A stretch of DNA of 64,000 nt. Source: Cocos nucifera. Taxonomy: Eukaryota > Streptophyta > Magnoliopsida > Arecales > Arecaceae. The DNA lies in NCBI GenBank assembly GCA_006176705.1, contig QRFJ01000382.1:310001-374000 (forward strand). Reading direction: 5' to 3'. The position numbers and the translations under genes were made by a program. The stretch's first letter is position 1. Each line of letters opens with the position of its first letter. Below the pieces are notes generated by a model. It saw nothing but the letters and a program-made list of their open reading frames with translations. It was not told where the DNA came from and did no database searches. Positions 11,969-23,956 of the stretch are shown here, in pieces.

Positions 11969-14524
11969 TAGGTTGATGAGGAGGCATGAAGAGAGATCTA
12001 GCGTAGGAATGGGAGATTCAGTGGAAGAACAAAAGAAAATTATTTAGGAGGGTCGACAGGGCCACCCTTTTATTCCTCCCGATTGGCGATCGATAATTGG
12101 CTGCCGACCTTAGGGTTGGAGGCCGATAATTAGTAAACTACCATCGATCCCGACGATTGGCCACCATTTCGATGATTTGGTGGCCAATCATGGCGTGTGG
12201 AGGTAGATTCCTCAGGCGATCGGTGGTGGTGCTCATGGGCAAGATGTGGGAGATCTGGAGAGGGGGCAGCATGATCATCTTCTTCTTTAGGAAGGAACGT
12301 CGTAGGCAATGGCAGCATCTCAGGTGGTGGCGCACGACAGCAGGTGCACGTGTGAGCAACGGTAATCAATTGATGATGATGGCTGGTGGAATGTGGTAGG
12401 AGGTGCATGTGCAATGGAGAGCCAACCCAGGGAGCAGGGATCCGATGTCGGAGTAGGCCATAGGGAAGAATCCAGCATTGCGGGGCACCAATCCGACGAG
12501 GTGGTGCATGGAGTTGAGCCGACGAGGTGGTGCAGGGCCTCTGTTCTTCCTCTCAACATGTGGGATCTGGCATGGTGGAGCTCGGATGAGGTGACGGCGG
12601 GCTGCGAACAACGATAGTGATGTGCCATGGTGGAGATCTGATGGTGGTGATGCCTGGATCCGGTGGTCGTGCAAGTAGAGCTTGGCTGCAATAGGCTAGT
12701 GGTCTAGTTTTGGATGGAAGGAGGAAGGAGCCAAAGGAGAGAGCTTAGAAGGTTCTAGAAGAGAAAAAAAAGGGGATTTGGAGTTTTTTATTTTTGATCT
12801 TCTCCTGTTGTTCATGGTTGTTCTTCTGGATGCAGCTTTGCATGATGTTAAAAGTAAAAAAAATTGCAAAGGCTGAGGTGCTGTTGATTTTATTTGGTGT
12901 GTCAGAGGAGAGATCACTTAAGGGCTTGGGGTCAAGGTGGAGCTAAAGAAGCAACTATTCAGTCTGGTGGAAGGGTATGAAAAGTAGTTGGGGTGTATTC
13001 AATGGTGTGACTAGTTGGAGTCTCGAGGGTGATGGAGATGGATGATCCATGAAGATCCAGCATGTTAGGGCTAGACAGCTATCTCAGGAAGTATTGGAGT
13101 GCTACAATAGCGCTATCCTAGAGGCATAGGGACTGAGAGAGGCTTGATAGTGTAGCAGTCAAGAGAGATATCTTAGTAGAGAGTGTTAGGAGGCATCTTA
13201 GAAAGATCTGAAGTAGGTCTCAGGGAAAGCCAAGAGGTCTCAGGAAGCGCCAGGAGGTCTCGGTAGCCAGGAGTGTCCTGGATCAAGTTTCTTCTACAAG
13301 AGCACTAGGGAGAGTCACGGTTCAAGTAGAGGATGGATTATGTGTAGCAAGAGAGGACTCGGATACCTCTAAGCAGGTGGTGTTGAGATGAGGCAAGGAG
13401 CATTGGAGTGCTGCAATAGTGTTTCCCTGGAGGCACGGGGTTGAGAGAGGCTCGGCGGTGCAGTAGCTGAGGGAGGTATCTCAGTAGAGAGTGTTTGGAG
13501 GCATCACAGGGAGATCTGGAGTAGGTCTTAGGAAGAGCCAAGGAGTCTCAAAAGCCTCGAGATGAGATAGGTGGGTCTGAGCCCAGGACAAGATTTGAGT
13601 TGTAGTTCCTCCGGGTGCAACTAAAGCGATGGTTGGTGCAGAGATAGAAGAGAAGAAGTGCTAAGGTGGAATTCTCTAGGATTTAGTCACTAGATTTAGA
13701 AGAGTTTGATGAGCTCTTATGTTTCAGAGGTGCCCATGGGTTGTGGAGGTATCCAAAACTACTTCAAAAGGATCTGCAGAGTATGGAGGAACTGAAGGAG
13801 CAGCGATGATGTACGAGGTGCAGCGGTAGGTGGTTGGCCTCGGGTGACTCAGTGATAGAGTCAGGATCTTCTATACCATCAGATGGACTTTGGGTATACG
13901 TGGAGCTCCAGAGTGGTGGCTTCATAGGTGGAGAGAAAATTTGGCATGAGTTTAGAGTAGAGGGATGTAAAAGGATCGATATCCTAGCACCAGCACTGGT
14001 GATGCACAGTTCCAGGTAGACCGGCACGTGTAGGTGGACAGGCATAGTTTTAAGAAGATTGTGTCTGATGGTATAGCATGTGCTAGTGCAGGAATGCTAT
14101 AGATTTTTTAGAAAAGTCCAAGAAAAGTGATGCAACTGCCAAGCAAAAGGAATCCTATAATTCCAAGATGGTGCGAAGGAGCAAGCCAAGTCTTCAGCTA
14201 TGGAGGCGATCATCTCAAAGGTCTCCAAGGGTGCACAACAGCTTAAGAGGATTGGTGGAAGCATTAGAGTTTGCATAGTGATCTATCTGGGTAAGTTGTG
14301 GAGCATAGGTTGGTGTTGTAGCCAGGGGGTTAATACAGGAGGACATCAGTTCGAAGCCAATGAGTATGGTAGAGCATGAGTCTCAGGAGCTGTGGAGCAT
14401 AGGTCAGTGTTGTAGCCTGGAAGGTGAGGTGGCTTTGACTAGACAGTGTCAGCTCTGGAGGTAGCAAGATGGTGTAGACAGTTCACGCAGGGATTGCAAA
14501 GGCTTGGGGCACTAAGATAGAGAT
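11969..14524 (+). other. E2 internal region without recognisable protein
   Basis: No Gag, RT, integrase or protease motif could be found in any frame. A segment at about 12060-12700 is richer in GC than its surroundings and open for 70-120 codons on several frames and both strands, with His/Pro/Ser-rich low-complexity translations; this looks like composition, not a gene. Direct repeats follow at 13087-13241/13398-13553 and 14297-14325/14391-14419. Confidence 0.7.
13087..13553 (+). repeat. Direct repeat pair inside E2
   Basis: Two diverged copies of about 155 bases (13087-13241 and 13398-13553), offset about 311, both starting near ATTGGAGTGCTRCAATAG and ending near GGTCTYAGG. Confidence 0.75.
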
Positions 14525-15032
14525 TGTTAGGATTAATGGTGCTCCCAAGCCTTGGAAGACCACTGAAGGAGTTAGGATGTTTGCTTTGGGAGATTAGGAT
14601 AGGTGTGGTCCTAGGGCTAGGACCGATTTTGGTCCTAGGGTGAAGATTCAGCCCTCCATGATCATGAGGCTCTGATTTATAGGTCTCATGGGGGCTACCT
14701 AGAGTTTGGATTTGATTTGAGTCAATGGGATTGAGTGCTTGATCAGACCACGGGTGTACATGGGTTTGGATGAGTGCATTCAGACTGGATTAGCCTAGAA
14801 AGTTTTCTACGGATTAGGATTTCGGTCCATGTAGAGGTATAAATATACATATATATTATAAACCCTAGGGTAAGAGAAGAGAGAAATTAATAGATCCATT
14901 TTCTCCCACATCTCTCCCTCTCTCTAATTTCTTCACATGCCAAGGTGCCCTAGGGGCGTGCCTCCAAGCTTGGAGAAAGGAGGTGCATCCTACTCTTTCT
15001 TCAGCCTCAATAGATCGTCAAATAATCCTGCA
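14525..15032 (+). repeat. E2 3' LTR
   Basis: Matches 11448-11949; preceded by a purine-rich tract (AAGATAGAGAT) and followed by the CAATA duplication. Confidence 0.9.
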
Positions 15033-15424
15033 CAATACAATATCCTAGCACCAACGTTGGAGATACACAGTTCCATGTGGAGCGGCACGTGCGGGAAAGA
15101 CTAGCGAAGTTTTGTGGAGACTGTGTTAGGATATGCAATGAGTGCCAGTACAGAAATGCTGCAGGATCTTAAGAAAAGTCCAGGATAATTAATGCAGCTG
15201 CCAAGTAGAATGGTTCCTACAATTCCAAAGTGGTGCAAAGAAGCAAGCAAAGATCTTCAGCTGTGGTGGTGGTCATCCCAAAGGCCTCAAAAGTGCACAA
15301 CAGCTGAAGAGAATTGGCAAAAGTGTTATTTGCACAAGAGGTTGTCAGGATGCACAGCGACAGTAGGATCTTGCAGGAGAACATTGCCAGATGTGCCAAG
15401 GCTTGGGTGCACCAAGATGGAGAT
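15033..15424 (+). mobile_element. E host internal fragment right of E2
   Basis: Continues the E host after the insertion. Similar to E2 13976-14524 (TCCTAGCACCARCRYTGG, GGCACGTG). Ends in CACCAAGATGGAGAT, the polypurine tract before the next LTR; A has the near-identical CACCAAGGTGGAGAT. Confidence 0.8.
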
Positions 15425-16284
15425 TGTAGGATTTGGTATGGTGCTCCCAAGTCTTGGGGGGCCATAGGAGGAGCCAGGGTATTGGCTCCACGAGTTTTGG
15501 ATGGGTGTGGTCCTAGGGCTAGGGTAGGAGTTGTCCTAGGATGAAGGAGGTGTGTAGCCCTACACGGGCTCGAGGTTCAGGTGTGAGGATCGTGAAATGC
15601 TTGATAGGTGATCCAGAGACCTTGGACACAAGATGAAGAAAAAGACCAAAATCAGGAGAAGAATCAGTCAAGACAAGAGGCTGACACACAGGCAGGTTGG
15701 CTCGGATATGCAGTCGAGCCAGCTTGGGCTAAGATCGAGCTAATTCAAGGTGCAGTTGAGCCGACTATCTCAGATAGACAAAAGATAGGGTTTGGACGAT
15801 ATGCAGTCAAGCCAGATTGGCTCCTAACAAAGCTGGCTCAACGATGGTGAATAGATCTAGATGGGATTTTCTGTTTGGGGTCTTAAGGCTTGGTCCAATA
15901 AGATCTTAAGGTGGCTAACACATGTATAGGTCGGGTTTAGATTCAGGGGATGAGAGCATAGGAGACATGGGTATACATGGGCTCGGTGAGTACTTTCATG
16001 TATTGGATTGGCTAGAAAAATTTTTGGTTGGGTCTAATAGCTATGTATAAATACATAGGTTGTATTAGGATTTTATAACGTAGATTGAAATACAGATCTT
16101 TTCTCTCTTAATCTCTCTTCTTTCTTCTCTATAGAGTTGCTGCCCTAAGGGGGGCACCTCCCTTAAGCCCAAGGAGGGAGGTACCCCATCATAGATCCAT
16201 ATTAGGTGGATCGATAGTCTACTATCTTAGAGAATGTCAAAGTTCTCCTCAGATCTATGCTAAAGATCAGGGGTTTCTGCAACA
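15425..16284 (+). repeat. E-type LTR (860 bp) shared by two internal regions
   Basis: Starts TGTAGGATTTGGTATGG, ends TGCAACA. It follows a polypurine tract (so it acts as a 3' LTR) and precedes a primer site (so it also acts as a 5' LTR). TATA box TATAAATAC near 16046-16054. It holds a cluster of GCCAGCTTGG / GGCTGGCTC-type words at about 15690-15845. Confidence 0.85.
16046..16054 (+). promoter_or_regulatory. TATA box of the E-type LTR
   Basis: TATAAATAC, at the place equivalent to the E2 box. Confidence 0.5.
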
Positions 16285-16286
16285 TG

Positions 16287-16298
16287 TGGTATCAGAGC
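16287..16298 (+). other. E primer binding site
   Basis: TGGTATCAGAGC, exact initiator-Met match, two bases inside the LTR. A reverse copy TGATACC at 16303-16309 makes a 7-bp inverted repeat with GGTATCA; only about 37 bases of E internal follow before F homology. Confidence 0.85.
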
Positions 16299-16324
16299 TA
16301 GGTGATACCATGGTGATGTTATAA

Positions 16325-17440
16325 CACCTTAGATAGCATCTGATTAATTAATTTCGATAAGATCCACCTAATAATTTAGGCTCAACTATTGAGCCATAAT
16401 CATGATCTATTTGATAGAAACATGGACTTGATCAACTACAACTATTAATAATTGAACAAGAGAAGAATTGACCTAATTTAAATTAATAATTAATTAGATT
16501 TGATCAATTACATAGTCTATCATCTATATGATTTCTATCCTTAGGTCTAACCCAGTTAATGGAGCCTGATCTGAGCTAATCCCATAATCTCAAGGTTTAT
16601 GAACATAGCCTTTAGATCTTTGATTTTTCAATCTAGATCTCTTAGTTTTATAGCTTAATTCTCAATTAAATTTATGAATAATTAAATATTTTTATTTATA
16701 AAATAAATTTATATAAATTTTATGCAAAAACATTCTATTCTATAATTGGGCTTGACCCCTCCTTGATTGGAGTCGACTCCATACAGCAGGTTGACCCATA
16801 GGTCAACCACTATGATGAAATAGAGAGCTAATAATTTCCATCTGCAGTAACCAAGTCAACTCCTTTAAGAAATGGGTTGACCCCCAGGGACTGGAGTCGA
16901 CTCAAATAGGAAAAGGGTCGACCCCTGCAAGTGTGCCAGCAACTATTGCAGAGTTTCAGACTTTCTGATTTTTGCATAAAATTCAATAAAATCAATCATA
17001 AAATAATTTTAGATCTTATCCAAACTTATTTATGATTCTAGATTTTATTCTTAATGTTTAGATTCATCTTTTCGTGCAACTTTTGTATCACAAATACAAA
17101 CAAACCAAGGATTTCATAAATTTAGGATTTTGTAGCAAAGTAAGTTTTGATCCTTTCATGTTTCTTTTTCATGAAAAATTACAATGGCACCCCTACATGC
17201 CATAAGAGATCTCTATGGAGTAGGAAGAGAGGGCCTTTAAATCCTTCTTTCTTTTATGACTAAATGGCCTGGTGATTTATCCAATTTAAATACTAAGTTA
17301 TAAGAAAATAAATTAATCTAATAATGTTCAAATCTGATTAAAAGTTTTCGATTTCATCTACATCAGATCTTATGCATCTCATGCATCAAAAAATTCAGAT
17401 TTTATTAATTATGCATGCATATCATATCTAGGAACTAGAT
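16325..17440 (-). other. F leader remnant
   Basis: Non-coding. Contains leader module I at 17185-17234 and a cluster of GTCGAC / GGTTGACC words at about 16741-16930. Confidence 0.75.
17185..17234 (-). promoter_or_regulatory. Conserved leader motif (module I), F copy
   Basis: Minus strand GGCCCTCTC, spacer, then TTATGGCATGTAGGGGTGCC. Confidence 0.6.
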
Positions 17441-17452
17441 GCTTTGATACCA
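17441..17452 (-). other. F primer binding site
   Basis: Minus strand TGGTATCAAAGC, one base from the initiator-Met consensus. Confidence 0.8.
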
Positions 17453-17457
17453 CTATT

Positions 17458-19505
17458 TGAGAAGTATGGGATTTTTATATATGATTTTCAAAACTTTTTT
17501 GAAAAATACAGTAGTGGAAGACTTTAGATTAAACCTTTTAATCTAAACATGCATTATATCTAATCTATAAACACACTTTACCAGGATTTATGATGTGATA
17601 TCATGTATATACAATCTAAAATAGAAAAACATATGAGATCAAATCTCATACTTGAACTCAAAGTAAAGACCATAGCTTTATAGATTTCATTCGTTGTTTC
17701 AGCCACGCATACGAATGCCCTCTAAGGGTATCTACATGAAGCTCGATCCATCAGCTCCCAAAGTGCTAGCTCCTTGCGAAGACTCTCTTAATGGCTGAAC
17801 AATAAAGGAAGAAGAAATGATTGGAACAAGAGAATAACTTTCTCTTGCTTTTCTCACAAAACCCTAGCCTCTCACCCAATAGAGGAACAACTTCCTTTAG
17901 ATCTCATGTACCAAGGGACCCTCCCCAAAGCCTCACATCCAAAGTCTCTCTCTCTAGTTTTCTCACGCCCAAGAGCCTCTAAAAATTGTGTTACTTTGTC
18001 TCACAAAGGGCTATATATAAATAGGCCTGAATAGGTAGAGTTGGAGATTGGAACAAAGTCCCATTCAAAATTTTTTTGAATTGAAACTTCACCAAACCCT
18101 AATCCTAACTAAGAGTGAGCAGCATGAGGGTCTTGGCATCTAGGTTTCACATGCTCAAATCTTTTGTGTGCTAAGAAGATGGGTGGCATCTAGGGTTAGG
18201 CGCAAGGGATGGTGCAGTCTAATGTTTTGACTCTACGTTCTCATCCAATTTAGTTCAAATCAAACCAACTTTGACTAGACCCAAATATATGAGTTGACCC
18301 AATCTAATTAGGCTCTTAATCTCTTGATCAAATTAGTATTAATCGAGTCCAAGATTTGATGAAATCATAATCTTATCTTCCTTAGCAATTAGATTATCCA
18401 TTAACCTAATCAGGTCAAACCTAATTGAATCTAATTCAATTAGTCTTGATTTAATCCTCATAACTCAATCAAACTAAGTCAATTAATAATTAAATGATTA
18501 ATTATTCTTTTTTTAATTAATTATATTAGATTAAGCATCAATCATATTAATAATTATACCTTTCAATGATTCATAATCATTGATCGGCCACCTGATCGAA
18601 CTGAAAGTTCTGTATGTGTGATCTTATAGGTTCAAATATTAAGCCGGTGGTATAAGAATAAGCTTTCTATACTAATCAAAGTGACCATCTAGCCATCGTA
18701 CCGAATGATCAGATAGAGTCAAATATAATGAAGCAACATCCATAACCTACTGGAATATGGTTACCATATAATTTATCCCCTTGATCAATAATGCTCAAAA
18801 AGATATTAGAGTTTACTATCAACTCTTGATCAGTAATCCTTATAGTGTCTCAACCCACTCAATCCTATGACTCACAAGAATTATTCTGACCAAGATTTTG
18901 CTAAATTAAAATACATTGAGACATTCTCTCTAATTTTACTTAAAGTGGTCAATTCCATCTTGACTCATGCACTGACTTAACAAGTACTTGACTGCACCTA
19001 GAAATCTTCTATCACTGAATTAGAATTCAGATAGTCCAAAACCAAAGTACAATGAGTTACTTATAGGTCAGGTCATAGGAACATTTATATCCATATCCCT
19101 TCAGATAACACTTTTGACAGCAGAGTGCTCTAGATTGATCACATTCAGTGTAGATCAAAATCCCACCTGTATGCTATACCAGTGTCAACATACTTCTTGG
19201 TTAAGAGGATAACCAATCCACATGGCACACAATGACCTATACTTGATGCAATTATCATCCTTATTAATAATGCATCACTTAGTCACAAACAAATTTAAGA
19301 ACTACTAAATAAATCCTCCTTTATCATATTAGCAGTAGTTTCTAAGGATTTTCATCATAACAATGGAGTTCGATTAAAAAGATGTATAACTTTATGATGA
19401 AATATACCAAATAATTTTTATTAATGAATGATTCATATACATTTACAAAATTAATCTCAATCATTTATAAGCTAGATGATTAGATTTGGGATACAATTCC
19501 CAATA
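17458..19505 (-). repeat. F 5' LTR
   Basis: About 2.05 kb. On the minus strand it begins TATTGGGAATTGTATCCC, close to the B, C and D LTR starts. The inner end is placed by analogy with B and is uncertain by a few bases. Confidence 0.85.
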
Positions 19506-19992
19506 GTCAAAACTTCATCGACCTTTGCATTGGGACTTCATCAACCTTCGAGTCAGGACTTCACCAATGACATGGACAAGTCTTCGTAATTGGATTTGGA
19601 ATGAACACAATTATGATGACTCCTTAGCCATGCTTTGATCTTAGTCCATTCATCTGGTCATATGGGTTATTATCGAATCTTTTGACACTCTTTAAAATAT
19701 GGGTCTAGTAGATACCCATGACCAATAACCTAGTAGGTGCCCACCCAGCAAATGCTCACACTATCTCATATATAAAGAGGTATAAAAGGGGACCTCGAAG
19801 AGGTAAGCCAAAACGAGCCAAAAAAAAAAAAAAATTCTTAGACTACTCATAACTCCATTTTTCTTTCTTTCCTCCACTGTACTCAAGCTCCGACTAACTT
19901 AAGCATCGGAGGGTCCCCTGTAGGAGAACCCCCAGCATGTGAAATTTTTTTTATAGGTTTTTGGTAACCTCTTAGCAGCTACATCAGAATCT
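19506..19992 (+). repeat. G 5' LTR remnant (right end uncertain)
   Basis: Contains two TATA-like boxes (about 19778-19787 and 19791-19800), a 15-A run at 19820-19834 and a CATCGGAGGGTCCCCTGTAG segment, which is typical of gypsy LTRs. The left end is cut by F. The LTR end near GCAGCTACA is a guess. Confidence 0.55.
19791..19800 (+). promoter_or_regulatory. TATA box of the G LTR
   Basis: TATAAAAGGG, followed by CT-rich sequence. Confidence 0.55.
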
Positions 19993-20599
19993 TGGAGCCT
20001 TGACGTAATAGTCTAGCACTAGAGGAAGGGTTGCATTAGCAACCCTTGAGGAAAGAAGAGAATGCATCACCAAAATTGCTCCATCACCTCCTATCAGCAG
20101 TCAACCTGAAGGAGTCAAGGTGGAGCTACTCAGTCTTCTACCTTCCATAGGCTTGCAAAGCAGACATAATTACTTGTGGTGGTAGACCCAACAATTTGGC
20201 GACCTGATCCACCAAGTCCAGGTCCTGACCAATATCATCCAGCACCTATAGTAAGTCATGGAGCAGTGGTAGCTCCCTCAACCTACTCCCTTGACAACAC
20301 CATCCCAACATAGTCGCTGGGACTAGGCTTTGGACCTCAAGAGTCCATGATACAGGACATGCTGGTCAGCGCCAGTGGGCCGACGATCACCATTCCACCA
20401 TGGGTCTGCCCATGGCGAATAGCACTAGAGGTCTCCCGCCTCCTTTGGTAGAGACTCAATAGAGGATCACTCCCTTAGCTCGAGAGATCCCATCATGGAG
20501 AAGACCTTGAGCAGAAGGTCCATGAGATCAAGCATAGGCTAGGCGAGATCCAGGTGCACGGTGGAGGTAATGAAGGAGCACTCGATTTTAGTTCTCGAC
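19993..20599 (+). other. G leader and Gag N-terminal part
   Basis: About 600 bases between the LTR remnant and the Gag core. Fragments such as FGDLIHQVQVLTNIIQHL in one frame resemble the helical N-terminal region of Tat-type Gag. Frames are broken. Confidence 0.5.
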
Positions 20600-21660
20600 C
20601 ATCCTTCACCTGCTTGATTCTCTAAAAGTTGATTCTCAATCGGTTCAAGATGCTAATGGTGGAGCCATATGATGGCTCCACCGATCCCCTAGATGACATG
20701 GGGTGCTACAAGGATCTTATGATGCTCTAGGATGCTTCAGATGCCCTCTTTTGCCTCGCCTTCCCAGCCACTTTGAAGAAAATAGCGTGGACTTAATACT
20801 CCATGCTCCAGTCGTGATCCTTCTCCTCTTTTGAGGAACTTGGATGCCAGTTCATTGCTCACTTTGGCAACACCCGAGTCTAGCCAAGGACTTCGGATAG
20901 CCTTTTCTCTATCCATTAGGAATAGGGAGAGTCTTGCACCACTACATGGCCCACTTCAATGCGGCCACATTTGAGGTGTGCAGCATGGATGAAGCTATTG
21001 CCATGACAGCTTTGAAGTGAGGCCTCCAGAACGAGCATCTCATCATTTTTCTTGATAAGAACTATCCAAGGGACTATGCTGACCTCATGGCCCAGGCCCA
21101 CAAGTACATACATACTGAAGAGGGCTGGATGGTGCATCAATAGGAAGAGGGTCGGGCCATCAATAAAAAAAAGCATGCACTGGAGGATGCACACAAGATT
21201 ATCAAAGCAGCAAAATCCTTCCGACCAGCTAAAGCTCCAAGGTAGAGGAGTCCCTTTTGGTGCTACAATAGCTATGCCCTATTGATGGCTCCTTGAACCC
21301 AGATCCTTATAGAGATCAAGGGCAAGGAGAATCTTTGCTGACCACCACTAAAGAAGACTGCATCGATCTAGTGGAACAAGTGGGAGTATTGCTGCTTCCA
21401 TCATGACTACAGTCATGACACCGAGGAATGCCTCTAACTAAAGGATAAGATAAAGGCTCTCATCCATAGAGGCTATCTTGAAAAGTACATCTAGTAGTGA
21501 TGAGATAGAGAGCCTAAGGAGGAGCCACAACATCGACCTGACAAAGGCGACACCAACAATCGACCAACAACGAGGGTCATCAACATGATCTTAGGCCTCA
21601 AAGACAGCAGGAGGGTAGAGGATCAAGTTGAAAGTTCAAAGAGGTAGAGGATGGGCAACT
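20600..21660 (+). pseudogene. G gag
   Basis: Gag core with EPYDGSTDPLDDMGCYKDLM (from 20662), LFCLAFPATLKK, then FEELGCQFIAHFGN and the lower-conserved ESC..T..N segment. The zinc knuckle is at about 21387-21431 with spacing C-x2-H-x4-H-x4-C. Many stops and frameshifts. Gag would form the particle. The reading resumes after the solo LTR at 23957. Confidence 0.8.
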
Positions 21661-21664
21661 TGTT

Positions 21665-23956
21665 TGTTAGATATATGTGCCCTAGAAGCCAGAATTGGCT
21701 GACACTTGTAATACACTTCTAGGGGCAAAATTATAATTTTGACTAAAATTAATAAATGGGTTATTTTCTATCACATATGTGTATTTAGTGTCTGTGATAC
21801 ATCCTTTGAGTTAATGGTAATGATAATTCATATTTTCAAGAGTTGAAAATTTAAGACATGAATAATCATTATTAACTCATAAATTGCTCCTGACCATAGG
21901 ATCATCACGAGGATGGTGATTGATCTGAAAGGTTGGTGTACAATCGCTTCTTTTTAGTAGATGAGTCTTGAGTCTATGGTGTGGAGACACCGGAGCGAGA
22001 GTACAGATACTCGTTAGAGAATGAGGGCACTGAGCGTGACCACCTCGAGTAGTCATTAGGGAGTCTACCTTCTCGTCAATGACTGACTTGATGCTGCAGT
22101 AGTGTGTCTGGTTCTTTGACCTGAGATGCATCGGCAGTTCACCTTGAGGGTGTTATAGTTTGACTACACCATTACTCGGTCTCCTAGCCATATGGAACCC
22201 TGAGGTGTATGTTGGCTATGACATGTTCATTGTAGGAACTGGATTGCATCAAGATGGAATCTATCTACCTCGGTGGTAGAGGAGTAGCCCTATGATGATC
22301 ATGAGAATCAAGTCCAGAAATCCATGGCCATGGTAGAGTGAAATAATAGAAAGAGTTTCTATTTAGATTTTCACATTGGACTCAAATCGAATGATTACAT
22401 CATATGACAGAGACTAGGGTTTGACGAGTTTACCTTAACCCTAATCTGATCGGGGCTCAAGATAGAAGAACTGAATCACACAGGTAGCTGCACCAAGAGG
22501 TTCACATTCAGCTCTGATGGGTTGCCACCATATACTGCTAGGTGTCACTGGTGGATTTTGGGAGCAATTAGAATGATTTAGATGATCGATCATTCTAGCT
22601 GTTCGAATCAGAAGAGTTCTAATCCATCGAAAGGAGTTTCGATGATGTCGATGATAGAGATCATGACATATCCCATTACCATACAGAACTGAACCTAACT
22701 GGGTCACACAAACAAGGGTTTGAATCTGGTGATCATCAATTGAACTGATCTAGTTCAATTGATCTGAATGAGATTCAATTAGGTTCAAGGAAATCGTGCT
22801 AGCACTCGATTGAACCTAACGTTCTTCTTTTGCTATCATAAATAAGTTGTCCTATCTAAGCCAAAGGAGTTTGTGCTCAAACAGAGGCCTTCATATGGTC
22901 TGACTGGAGGTTGTCCAAGTCAGAAAAGGTTGTCTTATTTGTAAGACACTACCTGCCATTTTTGGTCACCTGCCATTTCTTGTTCTTTGACTTTGGTTAA
23001 AAGTCTACCTTTGACTGGTCAAACATTGACCATTGACACTTTGACTTTTGACCACATGTCATGCACCTATTGGAGAGCTGGTGGGGGCCTGTCCCCCTAC
23101 CAGAACCTAGCAAGGAGAAGGGCGCATGCCACCCTAGGCGTGTGCCCAAGTTGGAGGCGCCTAGGAGTCCTTGTTGGACAAGGACTCCATCTCCTTTTTG
23201 GATTCCAATTAGAGTTCTTCTAAGAACCAACTTTGACTGGTCTTAGGCACCCTCTAAGGAGGAATCCAGGGGACTCTATTCCCACCAATCAGATTTAGAT
23301 CTGATTTCACAAAGGGATTGTGATTGGTTGGGAAGAAGAGGAGTTGGATCATAGCTAGTCTATAAATAAGACCCTGTATCCAACTCAGATTGTATGAGAT
23401 ACAGAGATATGATGAGATCATAGTTTCTCCATGCCCCAAGGCTGCCTCTCCCCTCCTTCTTCACACCATAGTCTCTTCTCCCCTTGCTCTCCACGTCCAA
23501 AAGGAGTTTTGGACCCTGGTTGGTGCAATTCAAATCAAAGAAAGGCGATCAAAAATAAGAAGGCTGCGCTGCTGCAAAGGACGACTGCTCATCTTCAAAA
23601 GAGTTTTGAAGATCCTCCAAATCAGATTTAGATCTAATTTTTGGAGGTGTGATAGAGAAGAAGAGGATCTCCAGATCCAACCCAAGTGGATACCGGTAGA
23701 GGCCAGGCACTTGCGTGGCTAAGATCCAGAACCTTCCATTGCAAATAGGATCATCAACAGGGTAATAGGATTACCCAGATCAGGTAAATTAAATTTGATT
23801 TAATTTATCTTTTAATTTTATTTTATTAAAATAATAAGAATCAGATCTAAAACATATCAAGATCTGATTGGAATCAAGAGAAAAAATTTTGAAATATATC
23901 TCTTGATCTGATCAGATCTGAACGAACCTGGACCGGGAAATCAGGATTTTTCTTCA
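21665..23956 (+). repeat. Solo LTR of the El1/H family in gypsy G
   Basis: 2292 bases, TGTTAGATATATGTGCCC to TTCTTCA, with no internal region. TTGTT at 21660-21664 and 23957-23961 is an exact duplication. It is closest to the H LTR (42770-45045), which is in the opposite orientation. It arose by LTR-LTR recombination removing the internal part (known mechanism). Confidence 0.95.
23361..23370 (+). promoter_or_regulatory. TATA box of the solo LTR
   Basis: TATAAATAAG about 590 bases from the LTR end; identical in H on the other strand. Confidence 0.6.

Larger units (their letters stand above)
11448..15032 (+). mobile_element. E2: non-coding LTR retrotransposon inserted in a relative
   Basis: Two LTRs of about 505 bases (11448-11949 and 14525-15032), a primer site and a purine-rich end enclose about 2.6 kb without gag or pol domains. 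CAATA at 11443-11447 and at 15033-15037 is an exact 5-bp target duplication. The LTR resembles those of E host and, more weakly, A (TGTAGAAC family), so Copia enzymes may move it in trans (inference). Confidence 0.9.
16325..19505 (-). mobile_element. F: truncated Copia element (LTR and leader only)
   Basis: Minus strand: an LTR, a primer site, and about 1.1 kb of leader like that of B and D (TAGTTGATCAAGTCCATG at 16410-16435, AATTAAG blocks). The leader stops abruptly near 16325 next to the E primer site, so gag, pol and the other LTR are missing. It abuts gypsy element G at 19505. Confidence 0.85.

Noticed and set aside
12130..12691. Overlapping open frames up to 123 codons on both strands in E2
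   Set aside because: Translations are His/Pro/Ser low-complexity, open on several frames at once, and lack any known domain; composition explains them.
19820..19834. A15 run as the tail of a SINE or LINE
   Set aside because: It lies within the gypsy LTR after the TATA boxes, with no target duplication or SINE promoter boxes next to it.
22987..23230. Short frame of about 78 codons present in the solo LTR and in H
   Set aside because: The frame is shared because the LTRs are homologous; no start context or domain supports a protein.
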